Both the position numbers and the translations under genes were made by a program. Shown in pieces: positions 1 through 8,333 of a DNA stretch of 64,000 nucleotides (the stretch's first letter is position 1; every line of letters starts with the position of its first letter). Location of the stretch: positions 62,001-126,000 of the forward strand of contig NZ_JARGZA010000002.1 in NCBI RefSeq assembly GCF_030973515.1, in the 5' to 3' direction. The notes under the pieces were generated by a model. The model was not told the origin of the DNA and did not search any database. It worked only from the letters and a program-made list of their open reading frames with translations. This DNA comes from Jannaschia maritima (GTDB lineage: Bacteria > Pseudomonadota > Alphaproteobacteria > Rhodobacterales > Rhodobacteraceae).

Positions 1-736
1 CCGCCTGACAGGACGGAATGCAGGTGACGTTTTCCGATGCATCGAGGGTTCGAAGTGCATCCCTGACCCAATCCTCGGCGGCTTGCCCTTCGACTACGTC
101 GCCATCGACCGGGGCGCGGCCGCCCCAATGCGCGTTCTGTTCCACCAGGATCACGCGGTCGCCCCGATCGGCCGCGTCCTTCGCCGCGGCCAGACCCGCG
201 ATCCCGCCACCCACGACCAGGGTGTCGCAGAACGCATACGTCGTCTCGTAGGTGTCGGCGTCCGGTTCGCTCGGCGCTTCGCCAAGACCGGCGGCGCGGC
301 GGATGAACGGCTCGAACACGTGCTTCCAGAACGGCCGCGGCGATAGGAACGTCTTGTAGTAGAACCCTGCCGGCAGCCCCTTGGCCATCCAATCGTTGAC
401 GATGCCCACATCCGTGTCCAGCGACGGCCAGGCGTTCTGCGATCGGCAGACCAGCCGATCGCGGGCAGGTTCCGTCGTCGCGCGGACGTTCGGCGTGAAG
501 CGCCCGCCCTCCCCCACGCCGAGCAGCGCGTTCGGCTCCTCCGGCCCGGAAGCTACGACGGACCGGGGCCGGTGGTACTTGAAGCTGCGTCCCAGCAGCC
601 GGTGCCCGTTCGCGAGAATGGCGGAGGCCAGCGTGTCCCCCTCGAACGCGCGGACGTAATAGGCGTCGAACCGCATCCCCAGCGGCCGCGCGCGGTTCAG
701 CAGTCGGCCGCCCCGCTCCAACCGACGGGTGGTCAT
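1..736 (-). CDS. soxA: Sarcosine oxidase alpha subunit (3' end outside window)
   Basis: First ~245 residues of the large subunit of heterotetrameric sarcosine oxidase, which demethylates sarcosine to glycine and passes the methyl group to tetrahydrofolate. The translation begins MTTRRLERGGRLLN and contains the family's GRSFKYHRPRS segment near residue 48, where the N-terminal ferredoxin-like domain meets its substrate region. A dinucleotide-binding glycine motif (VVGGGIAGLAAA) follows near residue 178. The ATG at 736 overlaps the soxD stop as ATGA, so the two are translationally coupled. The gene runs off the left edge, so soxG and folate genes cannot be checked. Confidence 0.93.
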   Translation of the reverse strand, partial: MTTRRLERGGRLLNRARPLGMRFDAYYVRAFEGDTLASAILANGHRLLGRSFKYHRPRSVVASGPEEPNALLGVGEGGRFTPNVRATTEPARDRLVCRSQNAWPSLDTDVGIVNDWMAKGLPAGFYYKTFLSPRPFWKHVFEPFIRRAAGLGEAPSEPDADTYETTYAFCDTLVVGGGIAGLAAAKDAADRGDRVILVEQNAHWGGRAPVDGDVVEGQAAEDWVRDALRTLDASENVTCIPSCQA

Positions 737-1035
737 GTCGCGCCCTCCATCCGATCGCGTATCTCCGGCGGGCAATCGCCGCGCTGCGCGGGATAGGTGC
801 CGAAGACCTGCATCGTCGCGGTGTCGCGGGCGGCGATGAACCACTTTCCGCAGCCATAGGCGTGGCGCCACCGTTCCAGCGTCGGCCCCTTGAGGTTCGG
901 ACGCAGGAATAGGTACTCCTCGAAGGAATCGTCGTCGCTGCCCGGACCGTGGCGCGTCAGATGCGCCTCGCCGCCGGGCGAAAGCTCCGTTTCCTCGACG
1001 GTCAGGTCGCAATGAGGACAGTGCAGGCTCAGCAT
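733..1035 (-). CDS. soxD: Sarcosine oxidase delta subunit
   Basis: A 100-residue protein matching the small delta subunit, which binds zinc in the heterotetramer. CPHC near the N terminus supplies the expected first cysteine pair, and the LRPNLKGPTLERWRHAYGCGKWF segment, seen at mid-protein, is typical of SoxD. The length fits the family (about 90-110). It lies 27 bases after a small membrane ORF and overlaps soxA by four bases, so it is part of the sox operon. There is no sign of truncation. Confidence 0.93.
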   Translation of the reverse strand: MLSLHCPHCDLTVEETELSPGGEAHLTRHGPGSDDDSFEEYLFLRPNLKGPTLERWRHAYGCGKWFIAARDTATMQVFGTYPAQRGDCPPEIRDRMEGAT

Positions 1036-1062
1036 GGCGTCACCGCCATGCGGATGCGGGCG

Positions 1063-1245
1063 TCAGTTGGCCAGCGCAGATTTCGTGACGGTGACGGCGG
1101 GCGCGTCGATGCGCACCTGGGGCGCGCCATAGAGCGACAGGTCCAGCGGACCGGCAAGGACGAGATAGAGGACGACCACCACCGCCACGCTGAACCCGCC
1201 GAGCAGGAAGTTGAGGCCTTGGGGACGGGAATGACCTTTGCGCAT
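1063..1245 (-). CDS. Small single-pass membrane protein inside the sox operon
   Basis: A 60-residue ORF between soxB and soxD on the same strand. The N terminus is basic (MRKGHSRPQG). One hydrophobic helix follows at about residues 12-32 (FLLGGFSVAVVVVLYLVLAG), then a short polar tail of about 28 residues. It has no recognisable domain and is not one of the four standard subunits. No strong Shine-Dalgarno sequence precedes the ATG, so expression is less certain than for its neighbours. It fills the soxB-soxD gap in the operon orientation, which argues for a real small gene. Function unknown. Confidence 0.55.
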   Translation of the reverse strand: MRKGHSRPQGLNFLLGGFSVAVVVVLYLVLAGPLDLSLYGAPQVRIDAPAVTVTKSALAN

Positions 1246-1339
1246 CGCGAGAAATCCAGGGAGCGTTTCAATGCTGTAACGGGTAGCACGGAGACACCGT
1301 TCCGCCTAGCCGCATTCTGGGCAATGCGTGAACACGTCA

Positions 1340-2584
1340 TCAATGCGCGACCCCCGCAGCGACGGACTCGTCGATGAACCGCCCTTCCCGGAACCGGTCC
1401 AATCCGAAGGCCGCGCACAGTGGCGATGCGCCCGTCGCCATCAGTTCCGCAAACCCGAAGCCGGAGCCCGGGATCGCCTTGAACCCGCCCGTGCCCCAGC
1501 CGCAGTTGATGAACACGCCGTCGACCGGCGTCTTCGACAGGATAGGGGATCGGTCGCCGGTCACGTCCACGATACCGCCCCATTGGCGCAGCATCTTCAA
1601 CCGCGACAGGATGGGGAACGTCTCGACCAGGGCACGGACCGTCTCCTCCACGTGGTGGAAGCTGCCGCGTTGCGTGTATCCCGCATATCCGTCCGTGCCG
1701 CCGCCGATCACCATCTCGCCCTTGTCGGACTGCGACAGGTAGCCGTGCACGGTGTTGGCCATCACCACGATGTCCATGCACGGCTTGATCGGCTCGCTGA
1801 CCAGCGCCTGTAGCGGGACAGATTCCAACGGCAGCCGGAAGCCGGCCATGTCCGCAAGCACGGACGAATGGCCGGCCGCGACCAGCCCCAGCTTGCCACA
1901 GGCGATCCGCCCGCGGGTCGTGTTCACCGCCTGGACGCCGCCCGGACCGGTCTCGATGCCGGTGACCTCGGTGCTCTGCAGGATGTGCATGCCCATGTCG
2001 CTGCACGCCCGGGCATAGCCCCAGGCCACCGCGTCGTGCCGCGCCGTGCCGCCCCGCGACTGCCAGAGCCCCCCGAGCACCGGATAGCGGGGGCCTTCGA
2101 TGTTCATGATCGGGCACAGCTCCTTGACGCGCCCGGGCCCGATCCACTCGGTCCGCACGCCTTGCAGCCCGTTGGCGTGGGCCGTGCGCTGATAGCCGCG
2201 CACCTCGTGATGGGTCTGCGCCAGCATCAGGACGCCGCGGGGGCTGAACATCACGTTGTAGTTCAAGTCCTGGCTCAACGTCTCGTAGAGTGAGCGCGCC
2301 TTCTCGTAGATCGCCGCCGAAGGGTCCTGCAGATAGTTCGAGCGGATGATCGTCGTGTTCCGCCCGGTGTTGCCGCCGCCCAGCCAGCCCTTCTCGACCA
2401 CGGCCACGTCCGTGATCCCGTGGTTCTTCCCCAAGTAATACGCCGTCGCCAGCCCGTGCCCGCCCGCGCCGACGATCACCACGTCGTAGCGGTCGCGCGG
2501 CTCCACCCGCGCCCAGGCCCGGGGCCAGCCGGTATGGTCGCGCATCGCTTCCCGCGCGATGGCGAAAACGGAATGGCGTCGCAT
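1340..2584 (-). CDS. soxB: Sarcosine oxidase beta subunit
   Basis: A 414-residue flavoprotein subunit carrying the catalytic amine-oxidising site. An N-terminal FAD-binding motif (VVIVGAGGHGLATAYYL) lies near residue 35, and GRNTTIIRSNYL follows. The GGTARHDAVAWGYAR region holds the histidine at which family members attach FMN covalently. The C-terminal NCGWGTGGFKAIPGSG segment is also typical. The ATG at 2584 is preferred over an upstream in-frame start at 2770 because homologues begin close to MRRHSVFAIAREA and a purine-rich stretch precedes it. It is the first gene of the sox operon and diverges from ccmI. Confidence 0.95.
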   Translation of the reverse strand: MRRHSVFAIAREAMRDHTGWPRAWARVEPRDRYDVVIVGAGGHGLATAYYLGKNHGITDVAVVEKGWLGGGNTGRNTTIIRSNYLQDPSAAIYEKARSLYETLSQDLNYNVMFSPRGVLMLAQTHHEVRGYQRTAHANGLQGVRTEWIGPGRVKELCPIMNIEGPRYPVLGGLWQSRGGTARHDAVAWGYARACSDMGMHILQSTEVTGIETGPGGVQAVNTTRGRIACGKLGLVAAGHSSVLADMAGFRLPLESVPLQALVSEPIKPCMDIVVMANTVHGYLSQSDKGEMVIGGGTDGYAGYTQRGSFHHVEETVRALVETFPILSRLKMLRQWGGIVDVTGDRSPILSKTPVDGVFINCGWGTGGFKAIPGSGFGFAELMATGASPLCAAFGLDRFREGRFIDESVAAGVAH

Positions 2585-2784
2585 GTCGCCCCTTCTCCCA
2601 ACGTGTCGAGCCGCGTCTGGCATGGCGGGCCGCCCCGCGGTTGCGCCCGCAGCGGCACGCCGACGGTCGTTCCCGACACCGGCTCCGGCGGCATAGATGC
2701 CCGCACGGTCACGTCCTCGCAAGGGGGGGTTGGGGCCGCCGCCCGGTCTGATAGGGAGGGCGCCGGACATCGGGGAGGGGCGGC

Positions 2785-3999
2785 ATGGCGTTCTGGATCG
2801 TGGCGGCGTCGCTGACGGCGGCTTGCATCGCGCTGTTGTGGCAGGCCGTGCGCACCCCGCCCGCGGGGCACGCGCCCGACGTCGATGTATACCGCGACCA
2901 GCTGCGCGAGCTGGACCGCGACCGCGACCGCGGCACCCTGCCCGACGCGGAGGCGGAGGCCGCGCGCATCGAGGTGGCCCGCCGACTGCTGGCGGCGGAC
3001 CGCAACGCGGCCGCAGGCGCGGCGCGGACCCGTGGCAATCGGACGCTGGCGGGCCTGCTGACCGCGTTCTGCGTCGCGGCAGTCGCGGGCGCCACGTACT
3101 GGACCATCGGGGCGCCCGGCTATCCCGACATGCCCCTGGCCACTCGCATCGACGCGATCGAGGCCGCCCGCGCCGCCCGCCCGGGCCAGGCCGTGGCCCA
3201 GGCGGAGGTGCCCGACCTGCCCGTCCCCGACGACGCCGACCCCCAGACCCTCGCCATGGTGGAGCGCCTGCGCGAGGTGCTGGCCGTGCGGCCCGACGAC
3301 CTGGAGGGCTGGACGCTGGCTGCCCGGTTCGAAGCCGCGCTGGGCCAGCACGAGGCCGCTTGGCGTGCGCAGGACCGGGTCGTCGCGCTCAAGGGCGACG
3401 GCGCGACCGCGGCGGACTTCGCCGCGCTAGCCGAAGGGATGATCCTGGCGGCGGGGGGCTACGTCTCGCCCGAAGCGGAACGCGCCCTGGCCGCGGCCTT
3501 GGAACGCGACCCCGGCGAGGGGCTCGCCCGCTACTATGTCGGGCTGATGTACGCGCAGGGCGGACGGCCCGACCTGGCTTGGCCCCTCTGGCGGCGCCTG
3601 ATCGGCGACAGCGAGCCCGACGCCCCCTGGCTGCCCGCCATCTACGATCAGATCGAGCGCGTGTCCTTCCTCGCCGGCGACGTCACCCCCCTCGACGAGC
3701 TGCCCCGCCCCCGCGGCCCCACGGCGGAGGACATCGACGCCATGTCCGACCTGGGACTGGAGGAGCGGATGGACATGATCGCGGGCATGGTCGACGGCCT
3801 GTCGGCGCGTCTGGCGACCGAAGGGGGCCCGCCGTCGGACTGGGCGCGGCTTATCACGTCCTATGGCGTGCTGGGCAACGCGAACGCCGCGCTGGCTATC
3901 TACGACGAAGCACGGCGCGTCTTCGCCGACAGCCCCGCCGCTCTGGACACCTTGTTCCGCGCCGCCGAACAGGCGGGCGTGGCGGGTGCGGGAGAATGA
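2785..3999 (+). CDS. ccmI: c-type cytochrome biogenesis protein CcmI (CycH)
   Basis: A 404-residue membrane protein with the CcmI layout. A first membrane helix lies at residues 1-20, followed by a leucine-zipper-like cytoplasmic loop with the VDVYRDQLRELDRD signature. A second helix lies near residues 92-112, and a long periplasmic TPR-like part fills the rest. The family brings apocytochrome c to the CcmF/H haem ligation machinery. GGGGAGGGG lies just upstream of the ATG. The last codons overlap ruvX as ATGA. No other ccm genes are in the window, so it stands apart from the main ccm cluster. Confidence 0.88.
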   Translation: MAFWIVAASLTAACIALLWQAVRTPPAGHAPDVDVYRDQLRELDRDRDRGTLPDAEAEAARIEVARRLLAADRNAAAGAARTRGNRTLAGLLTAFCVAAVAGATYWTIGAPGYPDMPLATRIDAIEAARAARPGQAVAQAEVPDLPVPDDADPQTLAMVERLREVLAVRPDDLEGWTLAARFEAALGQHEAAWRAQDRVVALKGDGATAADFAALAEGMILAAGGYVSPEAERALAAALERDPGEGLARYYVGLMYAQGGRPDLAWPLWRRLIGDSEPDAPWLPAIYDQIERVSFLAGDVTPLDELPRPRGPTAEDIDAMSDLGLEERMDMIAGMVDGLSARLATEGGPPSDWARLITSYGVLGNANAALAIYDEARRVFADSPAALDTLFRAAEQAGVAGAGE

Positions 4000-4472
4000 T
4001 CCACCCGGCCTTCGACGCCTTCGCGGCCGCCCTGCCCCCGACCGGCCCGCTGATGGGGCTGGACCTGGGGACCAAAACGATCGGAGTTGCCGTCTCGGAC
4101 GGGCTGCGTGGCGTGGGCACGCCGATCACCACCGTTCGTCGGCGCAAGTTCACGGCGGACGCCGACGTCCTTCGGGCGCTGATCGACGACCGGGACATCG
4201 TCGGCCTCGTGCTGGGCCTGCCCCTGAACATGGACGGCAGCGAAGGCCCGCGCATCCAGTCGACGCACGCCTTCGCCCGCAACCTGTCCCACCGCATCCC
4301 CCTGCCGATCGGGTATTGGGACGAACGCCTGTCCACCGTCGCCGCCGAGCGCGCGCTCCTGGAAGCCGACACCTCCCGCCGCCGCCGGGCGCAGGTGATC
4401 GACGCCGTCGCCGCGGGCTACATCCTGCAGGGGGCCCTGGACCGCCTGCGCGTGATCCGGGCCGAGGCATGA
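3996..4472 (+). CDS. ruvX: Putative pre-16S rRNA nuclease / Holliday junction resolvase-like RuvX (YqgF)
   Basis: A 158-residue RNase H-fold protein. The MGLDLGTKTIGVAVSDG motif near residue 20 supplies the first catalytic aspartate, GLVLGLPLNMDGSEG lies in the middle and YWDERLST near residue 107. Family members mature the 5' end of 16S rRNA; a resolvase role was proposed earlier. The start is set by the ATGA overlap with ccmI, and the stop overlaps the DUF1289 start in the same way. The length is normal. Confidence 0.93.
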   Translation: MIHPAFDAFAAALPPTGPLMGLDLGTKTIGVAVSDGLRGVGTPITTVRRRKFTADADVLRALIDDRDIVGLVLGLPLNMDGSEGPRIQSTHAFARNLSHRIPLPIGYWDERLSTVAAERALLEADTSRRRRAQVIDAVAAGYILQGALDRLRVIRAEA

Positions 4473-4708
4473 TCGACGACGTCTGGTCCCGGGACGAGGT
4501 CGACAGCCCCTGCGTGAAGCTATGCCAGATCCACCCGGCCACCCGGCTCTGTATCGGGTGCCGGCGGTCGATGGACGAGATCGGCGCTTGGTCCCGCATG
4601 ACCCCCGCCGCGCGCAGGGCGGTGATGGCGGACCTGCCCGGTCGCGTCGCGGAACCCGCCGTCCGACGCGGCGGACGGGCAAGGCGGCGCGACGGCGCAA
4701 GCGGCTAA
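4469..4708 (+). CDS. DUF1289 domain protein
   Basis: A 79-residue protein with the four-cysteine DUF1289 pattern: SPCVKLC followed by TRLCIGCRRSMDEIGAW. This probably binds a metal or an iron-sulfur cluster. The arginine-rich C-terminal tail is short. It overlaps ruvX by ATGA. It ends tail-to-tail with dusA, where the two stop codons share four bases inside the palindrome GCGGCTAAGCCGC. The biochemical role is unknown, although the gene is widespread in alphaproteobacteria. Confidence 0.85.
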   Translation: MIDDVWSRDEVDSPCVKLCQIHPATRLCIGCRRSMDEIGAWSRMTPAARRAVMADLPGRVAEPAVRRGGRARRRDGASG

Positions 4709-5703
4709 GCCGCGGCCGACACCACCCCGTCCAATGCGTCCCGCAAGACCTCCACGCCGGCGCCGGGTCGGTTGGCCCGCTCCGACAGGACCCGCCGCCA
4801 ATGCCGCGCGCCGGGCCGTCCGGCGAACAGGCCCATCATGTGGCGGGTCACGTGCGCCAGCCTGCCGCCACGGGCCAGATGCCCCTCGATATGCGGAACC
4901 ATCGCCAAAGCCGCGGCGACCGGGTCGCCGCACGAATCCTCCACGCCCCAGATCGCCGAATCCGCGCGCAGCAGGATGCCCGCGGGATCGTGATAGGCGG
5001 CCCGCCCGATCATCACGCCGTCCACCGCGCGCAGGTGGGACAGGGCCGCGTCCAAACTCGCGATCCCGCCGTTGACCGACAGGTGCATATCGGGGAACCG
5101 GTCCTTCATCGCATGGACCAGCCCGTGATCGAGCGGCGGCACGTCGCGGTTCTCCTTGGGCGACAGGCCTTGCAGCCACGCCATCCGCGCATGCACGATG
5201 GCCCGTCGCACGCCCGCATCCCCCATCCGGCGCAGAAAGTCCGGCAGCACGTCGCCCGGGACCTGGTCGTCCACCCCTATGCGGCACTTGACCGTGACCG
5301 GAACCCCGTCCGTGGCATCGATCATCGCCTCCACGCAGTGCGCGACCAGCGCGGGATCCTTCATCAGCACCGCCCCGAAACAGCCCGACTGCACGCGATC
5401 CGACGGGCAGCCGACGTTCAGGTTCACCTCCGCATAGCCTTGGGCCACCCCCATCGCGGTGGCCTCCGCCAACTCCGCCGGATCGGACCCCCCCAACTGC
5501 AACGCGACGGGATGTTCCGCCGCGTCGAAGCCCAACAGATGCTTCGCGCCGCCCCGCACCAAAGCCGCCGACGTCACCATTTCGGTGTACAGCAACACCT
5601 GTCGCGACAGCACGCGATGGAAGGCTCGGCAGTGACGGTCGGTCCAGTCCATCATCGGGGCCACCGACAGGCGGGCGTGATCTTGAAGGGCGAGGCGGGT
5701 CAT
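4705..5703 (-). CDS. dusA: tRNA-dihydrouridine(20/20a) synthase DusA
   Basis: A 332-residue FMN-dependent TIM-barrel enzyme that reduces uridine to dihydrouridine in the tRNA D-loop. It shows SVAPMMDWTDRHCR at the N terminus. The NVGCPSDRVQSGCFGAVLM motif contains the catalytic cysteine, and the helical C-terminal half has HVTRHMMGLFAGRPGARHWRR, typical of DusA. The length fits the family. It is transcribed towards the DUF1289 gene, with overlapping stop codons and no separate terminator. Confidence 0.93.
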   Translation of the reverse strand: MTRLALQDHARLSVAPMMDWTDRHCRAFHRVLSRQVLLYTEMVTSAALVRGGAKHLLGFDAAEHPVALQLGGSDPAELAEATAMGVAQGYAEVNLNVGCPSDRVQSGCFGAVLMKDPALVAHCVEAMIDATDGVPVTVKCRIGVDDQVPGDVLPDFLRRMGDAGVRRAIVHARMAWLQGLSPKENRDVPPLDHGLVHAMKDRFPDMHLSVNGGIASLDAALSHLRAVDGVMIGRAAYHDPAGILLRADSAIWGVEDSCGDPVAAALAMVPHIEGHLARGGRLAHVTRHMMGLFAGRPGARHWRRVLSERANRPGAGVEVLRDALDGVVSAAA

Positions 5704-5736
5704 GGCGCGCGATCTAGTCGCTCCGCCGCCGGCCCG

Positions 5737-6147
5737 CTACCCCAGGGCGGCCAGGGCCGCGCGGGCGACGGCGACGTCCTCGTCTGGCGCGCCCGATCCG
5801 ACGCCGATCCCGCCAAGCAGGACGCCGTCCACCCGGATCGGCAACCCCCCCGCCAGACCCGTCACCGCGCCGCTGGTCGCCGCGGCGATCGCGGGGCGGA
5901 CCGCCTCGGGCACCTCCGCCGACGGCGCGCCGATGCTCGCTGCGGTACGCGCCTTCGCCAGCGCGCTGTCCATCGAAAGCACCTTGGCCCCGTCCATCCG
6001 CACCTGCCCCACCACGACGGCGGAGGCATCGACCACCACCACGCATTGCGGCACACCCATCGCGTCCGCAGCCTCGACCGCGGCCTCCAGCATCGCCATC
6101 GCGCCGCGATGCGTCAGCCGCAGGGTCGGGGCGACATAGTCCGTCAC
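5737..6147 (-). CDS. GlcG/HbpS family protein
   Basis: A 136-residue protein of the GlcG/HbpS (DUF336) family, whose members bind haem or corrinoids or accompany small-molecule catabolic genes. Typical parts are LTHRGAMAMLEAAVEAADAMG, the VVVVDASAVVV strand and the glycine-rich IRVDGVLLGGIGVGSG near the C terminus. The start is the GTG at 6147, chosen because it overlaps the stop of the upstream lactonase gene as GTGA. The pairing with an SMP-30 lactonase suggests a small sugar- or lactone-related operon. The ligand cannot be named. Confidence 0.8.
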   Translation of the reverse strand: MTDYVAPTLRLTHRGAMAMLEAAVEAADAMGVPQCVVVVDASAVVVGQVRMDGAKVLSMDSALAKARTAASIGAPSAEVPEAVRPAIAAATSGAVTGLAGGLPIRVDGVLLGGIGVGSGAPDEDVAVARAALAALG

Positions 6148-7073
6148 GCCAGAGGGTCCGCGCCGTTCACGTTCAGGAACGCCGAGTACAGCGACGTCGT
6201 CCCGCATACGAACAGGCGGTTCAGCTTGGGCCCGCCGAAGCATACGTTGGCCACGATCTCCGGGATGCGGATCCGTCCGATCAGCTCGCCGTCCCCGTTC
6301 AGGCAATGCACCCCGTCCTGCGCCGACGACCAGATGCGACCGTCGCGATCGCAGCGGAACCCGTCGAACAGCCCCGCGCTGCATTCGGCGAACACCTCGC
6401 CCCCCGAAAGGCGACCGTCTTCGCCCACGCGATGACGGCGGATGTGGCGCGGGCCGTCGGGTTCGTGCGTGGCGCCCGTATCGGCGATGTACAGGATCGT
6501 CTCGTCGGGCGAGAAGGCCAGCCCGTTGGGCTTCAGGTAATCGTCGGCCGCCACCGTGACCTCGCCCGTGGCAGGATCGACGCGGTACACGCGGCAGGCG
6601 TCCTGCTCGGGTTCGGCCCGGTCCCCTTCGTAGTCGAACAGGATCCCATAGGTCGGGTCGGTGAACCAGATGGACCCGTCGGACTTCACCACCACGTCGT
6701 TGGGGCTGTTCAGCCGCTTGCCGTCGTAGCGGTCCGCGATGACCGTGAGGGACCCGTCGTGCTCCGTGCGGGTGACGCGGCGGGCCTGATGCTCGCAGGT
6801 GACCAGCCGCCCCTGCCGGTCGACCGTGTTCCCGTTCGAGTTCCGCGACGGATGCCGGAACGTGCTGACGGATCCGTCCGTCTCGTCCCAGCGCAGCATC
6901 CGGTCGTTGGGAATGTCGGACCAGATCAGGTATCGGCCCGCAGCGAACCAGGCGGGGCCTTCCGACCAGCGCGCGCCCGTCCACAGGCGTTCGACCCGGG
7001 CATGTCCGATCAGCAGCCCCTCGAACTCCGGCGCGAAGGCGTCGAACCCCGTCCCCTCGATCGCTCCGAACAT
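6144..7073 (-). CDS. SMP-30/gluconolactonase/LRE family protein
   Basis: A 309-residue six-bladed beta-propeller lactonase. The metal-ligand positions expected for the family are visible: the Glu of WSEGPAW near residue 38, the Asn of NSPNDVVV near residue 121, the Asn of LKPNGLAFSPDE and the Asp of IADTG. Family members open sugar lactones using a divalent cation. There is no signal peptide, so it is probably cytoplasmic. It is the first gene of a two-gene unit with the GlcG/HbpS-like protein. Substrate unknown. Confidence 0.85.
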   Translation of the reverse strand: MFGAIEGTGFDAFAPEFEGLLIGHARVERLWTGARWSEGPAWFAAGRYLIWSDIPNDRMLRWDETDGSVSTFRHPSRNSNGNTVDRQGRLVTCEHQARRVTRTEHDGSLTVIADRYDGKRLNSPNDVVVKSDGSIWFTDPTYGILFDYEGDRAEPEQDACRVYRVDPATGEVTVAADDYLKPNGLAFSPDETILYIADTGATHEPDGPRHIRRHRVGEDGRLSGGEVFAECSAGLFDGFRCDRDGRIWSSAQDGVHCLNGDGELIGRIRIPEIVANVCFGGPKLNRLFVCGTTSLYSAFLNVNGADPLA

Positions 7074-7145
7074 GCGCGCCCTCCCCTTCGCGTACTGGCC
7101 AGCCGGACTAAGGACCAGCGAAGGGCGGCGCGCAAGGCGCCGGGG

Positions 7146-7700
7146 TTAGAACAGCTCCACCCCGCGAATGATGGGCCGGGTCGGACGCCGGTCCGCCTCG
7201 TCGGGCAGGGACCGGACCGGAACGACCGTCAACGTCCCGGTCGCGGGCGCGAACCGGCAACGGCGGGCGGTGAAGCCGCCGACATCCGTCGTGTCCAGCG
7301 GGATCCCCTCCCGCTGCAGGACGGCCAGGACATAGTCCGCCAGATCGTGCCCCACCTTCCGCCGTCCGGCGATCACATGCGCCCCGCCGACCACGTGCGC
7401 GCGCAGGCCCGTTCGCTGGGCGCCCAGCTTCATCAGCGCGTTGAACAGTCGCTCGTAGTCGTTCAGCGGCACGGCGGCCCCCAACCGCGTCAGATCGGCA
7501 TGTACGGTATGCGTCATGCCGCCCACCCGCGCGCCCCGATCGAACAGGCAGATCGACACGCACGACCCCAGGAGCGCGCGAAGCTCCCCGACCTCCGGGC
7601 CGCAAGCGACCACTTCGTCCTGCCGGACGTGCCGGGACCGGGACGTCCCGCCACATCCACCGGGTAGGGGAGATCGGAATGAATTCAGATCGTTCGGCAA
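7146..7700 (-). CDS. cheD: Chemoreceptor glutamine deamidase CheD
   Basis: A 184-residue CheD homologue, which deamidates receptor glutamines to glutamates. The LLGSCVSICLFD motif gives the catalytic cysteine at about residue 47, and GGMTHTVH gives the histidine at about residue 64. A KLGAQRTGLRAHVVGGAHV segment follows, as in the family. The start is a TTG at 7700. No ATG lies upstream of the conserved HVRQDEVVACG stretch, so the first 20 residues are uncertain. No other che operon genes are adjacent, so it is an orphan; a chemoreceptor gene lies 26 kb away. Confidence 0.87.
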   Translation of the reverse strand: MPNDLNSFRSPLPGGCGGTSRSRHVRQDEVVACGPEVGELRALLGSCVSICLFDRGARVGGMTHTVHADLTRLGAAVPLNDYERLFNALMKLGAQRTGLRAHVVGGAHVIAGRRKVGHDLADYVLAVLQREGIPLDTTDVGGFTARRCRFAPATGTLTVVPVRSLPDEADRRPTRPIIRGVELF

Positions 7701-7726
7701 ATGTCACACGCCCCACGTTCGCCAAA
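7691..7726. repeat. Direct repeat of an 11-mer at the cheD start
   Basis: CGTTCGGCAAA (7691-7701) and CGTTCGCCAAA (7716-7726) differ at one base and start 25 bp apart. The first covers the proposed cheD start codon and the second lies upstream. Two turns of the helix apart, they could be regulator half-sites or chance. Confidence 0.35.
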
Positions 7727-7880
7727 CGTAGCTGGGTCATAAAGGTGAAGATCCCGCTAAGGTCGATCGTGACGCCTGCGACGGTGGCGGGCCGGGGGAC
7801 CCGAACCCTCACCCGGAATTGAGTTGGCCCGCCCCGCCCGGCGGCTTACGCTCAGCGGGTGCACCGGAGGATACGACGCC

Positions 7881-8333
7881 ATGCCCCTGCCCGATCCGTC
7901 CCGCCGGGCGATTCTGACCGCTGGTGCCGCCGCGATCCTCGCGGGCGGGGCCGGCTGGGCCGCGTGGTCGCGCGACCGGTTCGACGGCGGTGCGATGACG
8001 CCGCGGGAGGCGATGGACGCCGCGCGGGTTGGGACGATCACGCTGATCGACATCCGTCGCCCCGACGAATGGGCCCGCACCGGCATCCCGGAGGGCGGGC
8101 ACGGCATCGACATGCGGCGCGACGATTTCGCCGAAGCGCTGCTGGACCTGACGGGCGGCGACCGGACGGCGCCAGTGGCCCTGATCTGCGCGCGGGGCGT
8201 GCGGTCGGACCGCATGAGCGCGCGGCTGGCGGAGGCCGGGTTCACGGCGATCGTCGACGTCCCCGAGGGCATGCTGGGCTCGGCGGCGGGACCGGGCTGG
8301 GTCGCGCGCGGCCTTCCCGTGGTGCGCCCGTGA
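7881..8333 (+). CDS. Exported rhodanese-like protein
   Basis: A 150-residue protein with a twin-arginine or membrane-anchor N terminus (DPSRRAILTAGAAAIL, residues 5-20), then one rhodanese domain. DIRRPDEWARTGIPEG near residue 57 is the entry motif. The active-site loop is CARGVRS with the catalytic cysteine at about residue 103, so sulfur transfer is possible. It probably acts in the periplasm. The ATG at 7881 is preferred over the 7824 start because the signal region then begins directly. Its stop overlaps the downstream esterase start as GTGA. Confidence 0.82.
   Translation: MPLPDPSRRAILTAGAAAILAGGAGWAAWSRDRFDGGAMTPREAMDAARVGTITLIDIRRPDEWARTGIPEGGHGIDMRRDDFAEALLDLTGGDRTAPVALICARGVRSDRMSARLAEAGFTAIVDVPEGMLGSAAGPGWVARGLPVVRP

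Noticed and set aside
1029..2147. 372-residue ORF overlapping soxB and the small gene
   Set aside because: Arginine/proline-rich out-of-frame shadow of soxB without any recognisable domain.
2697..3995. Long ORF reading upstream into ruvX in its frame
   Set aside because: The upstream part is an arginine/glycine-rich shadow of ccmI; conserved RuvX sequence begins at 3996 with an ATGA overlap.
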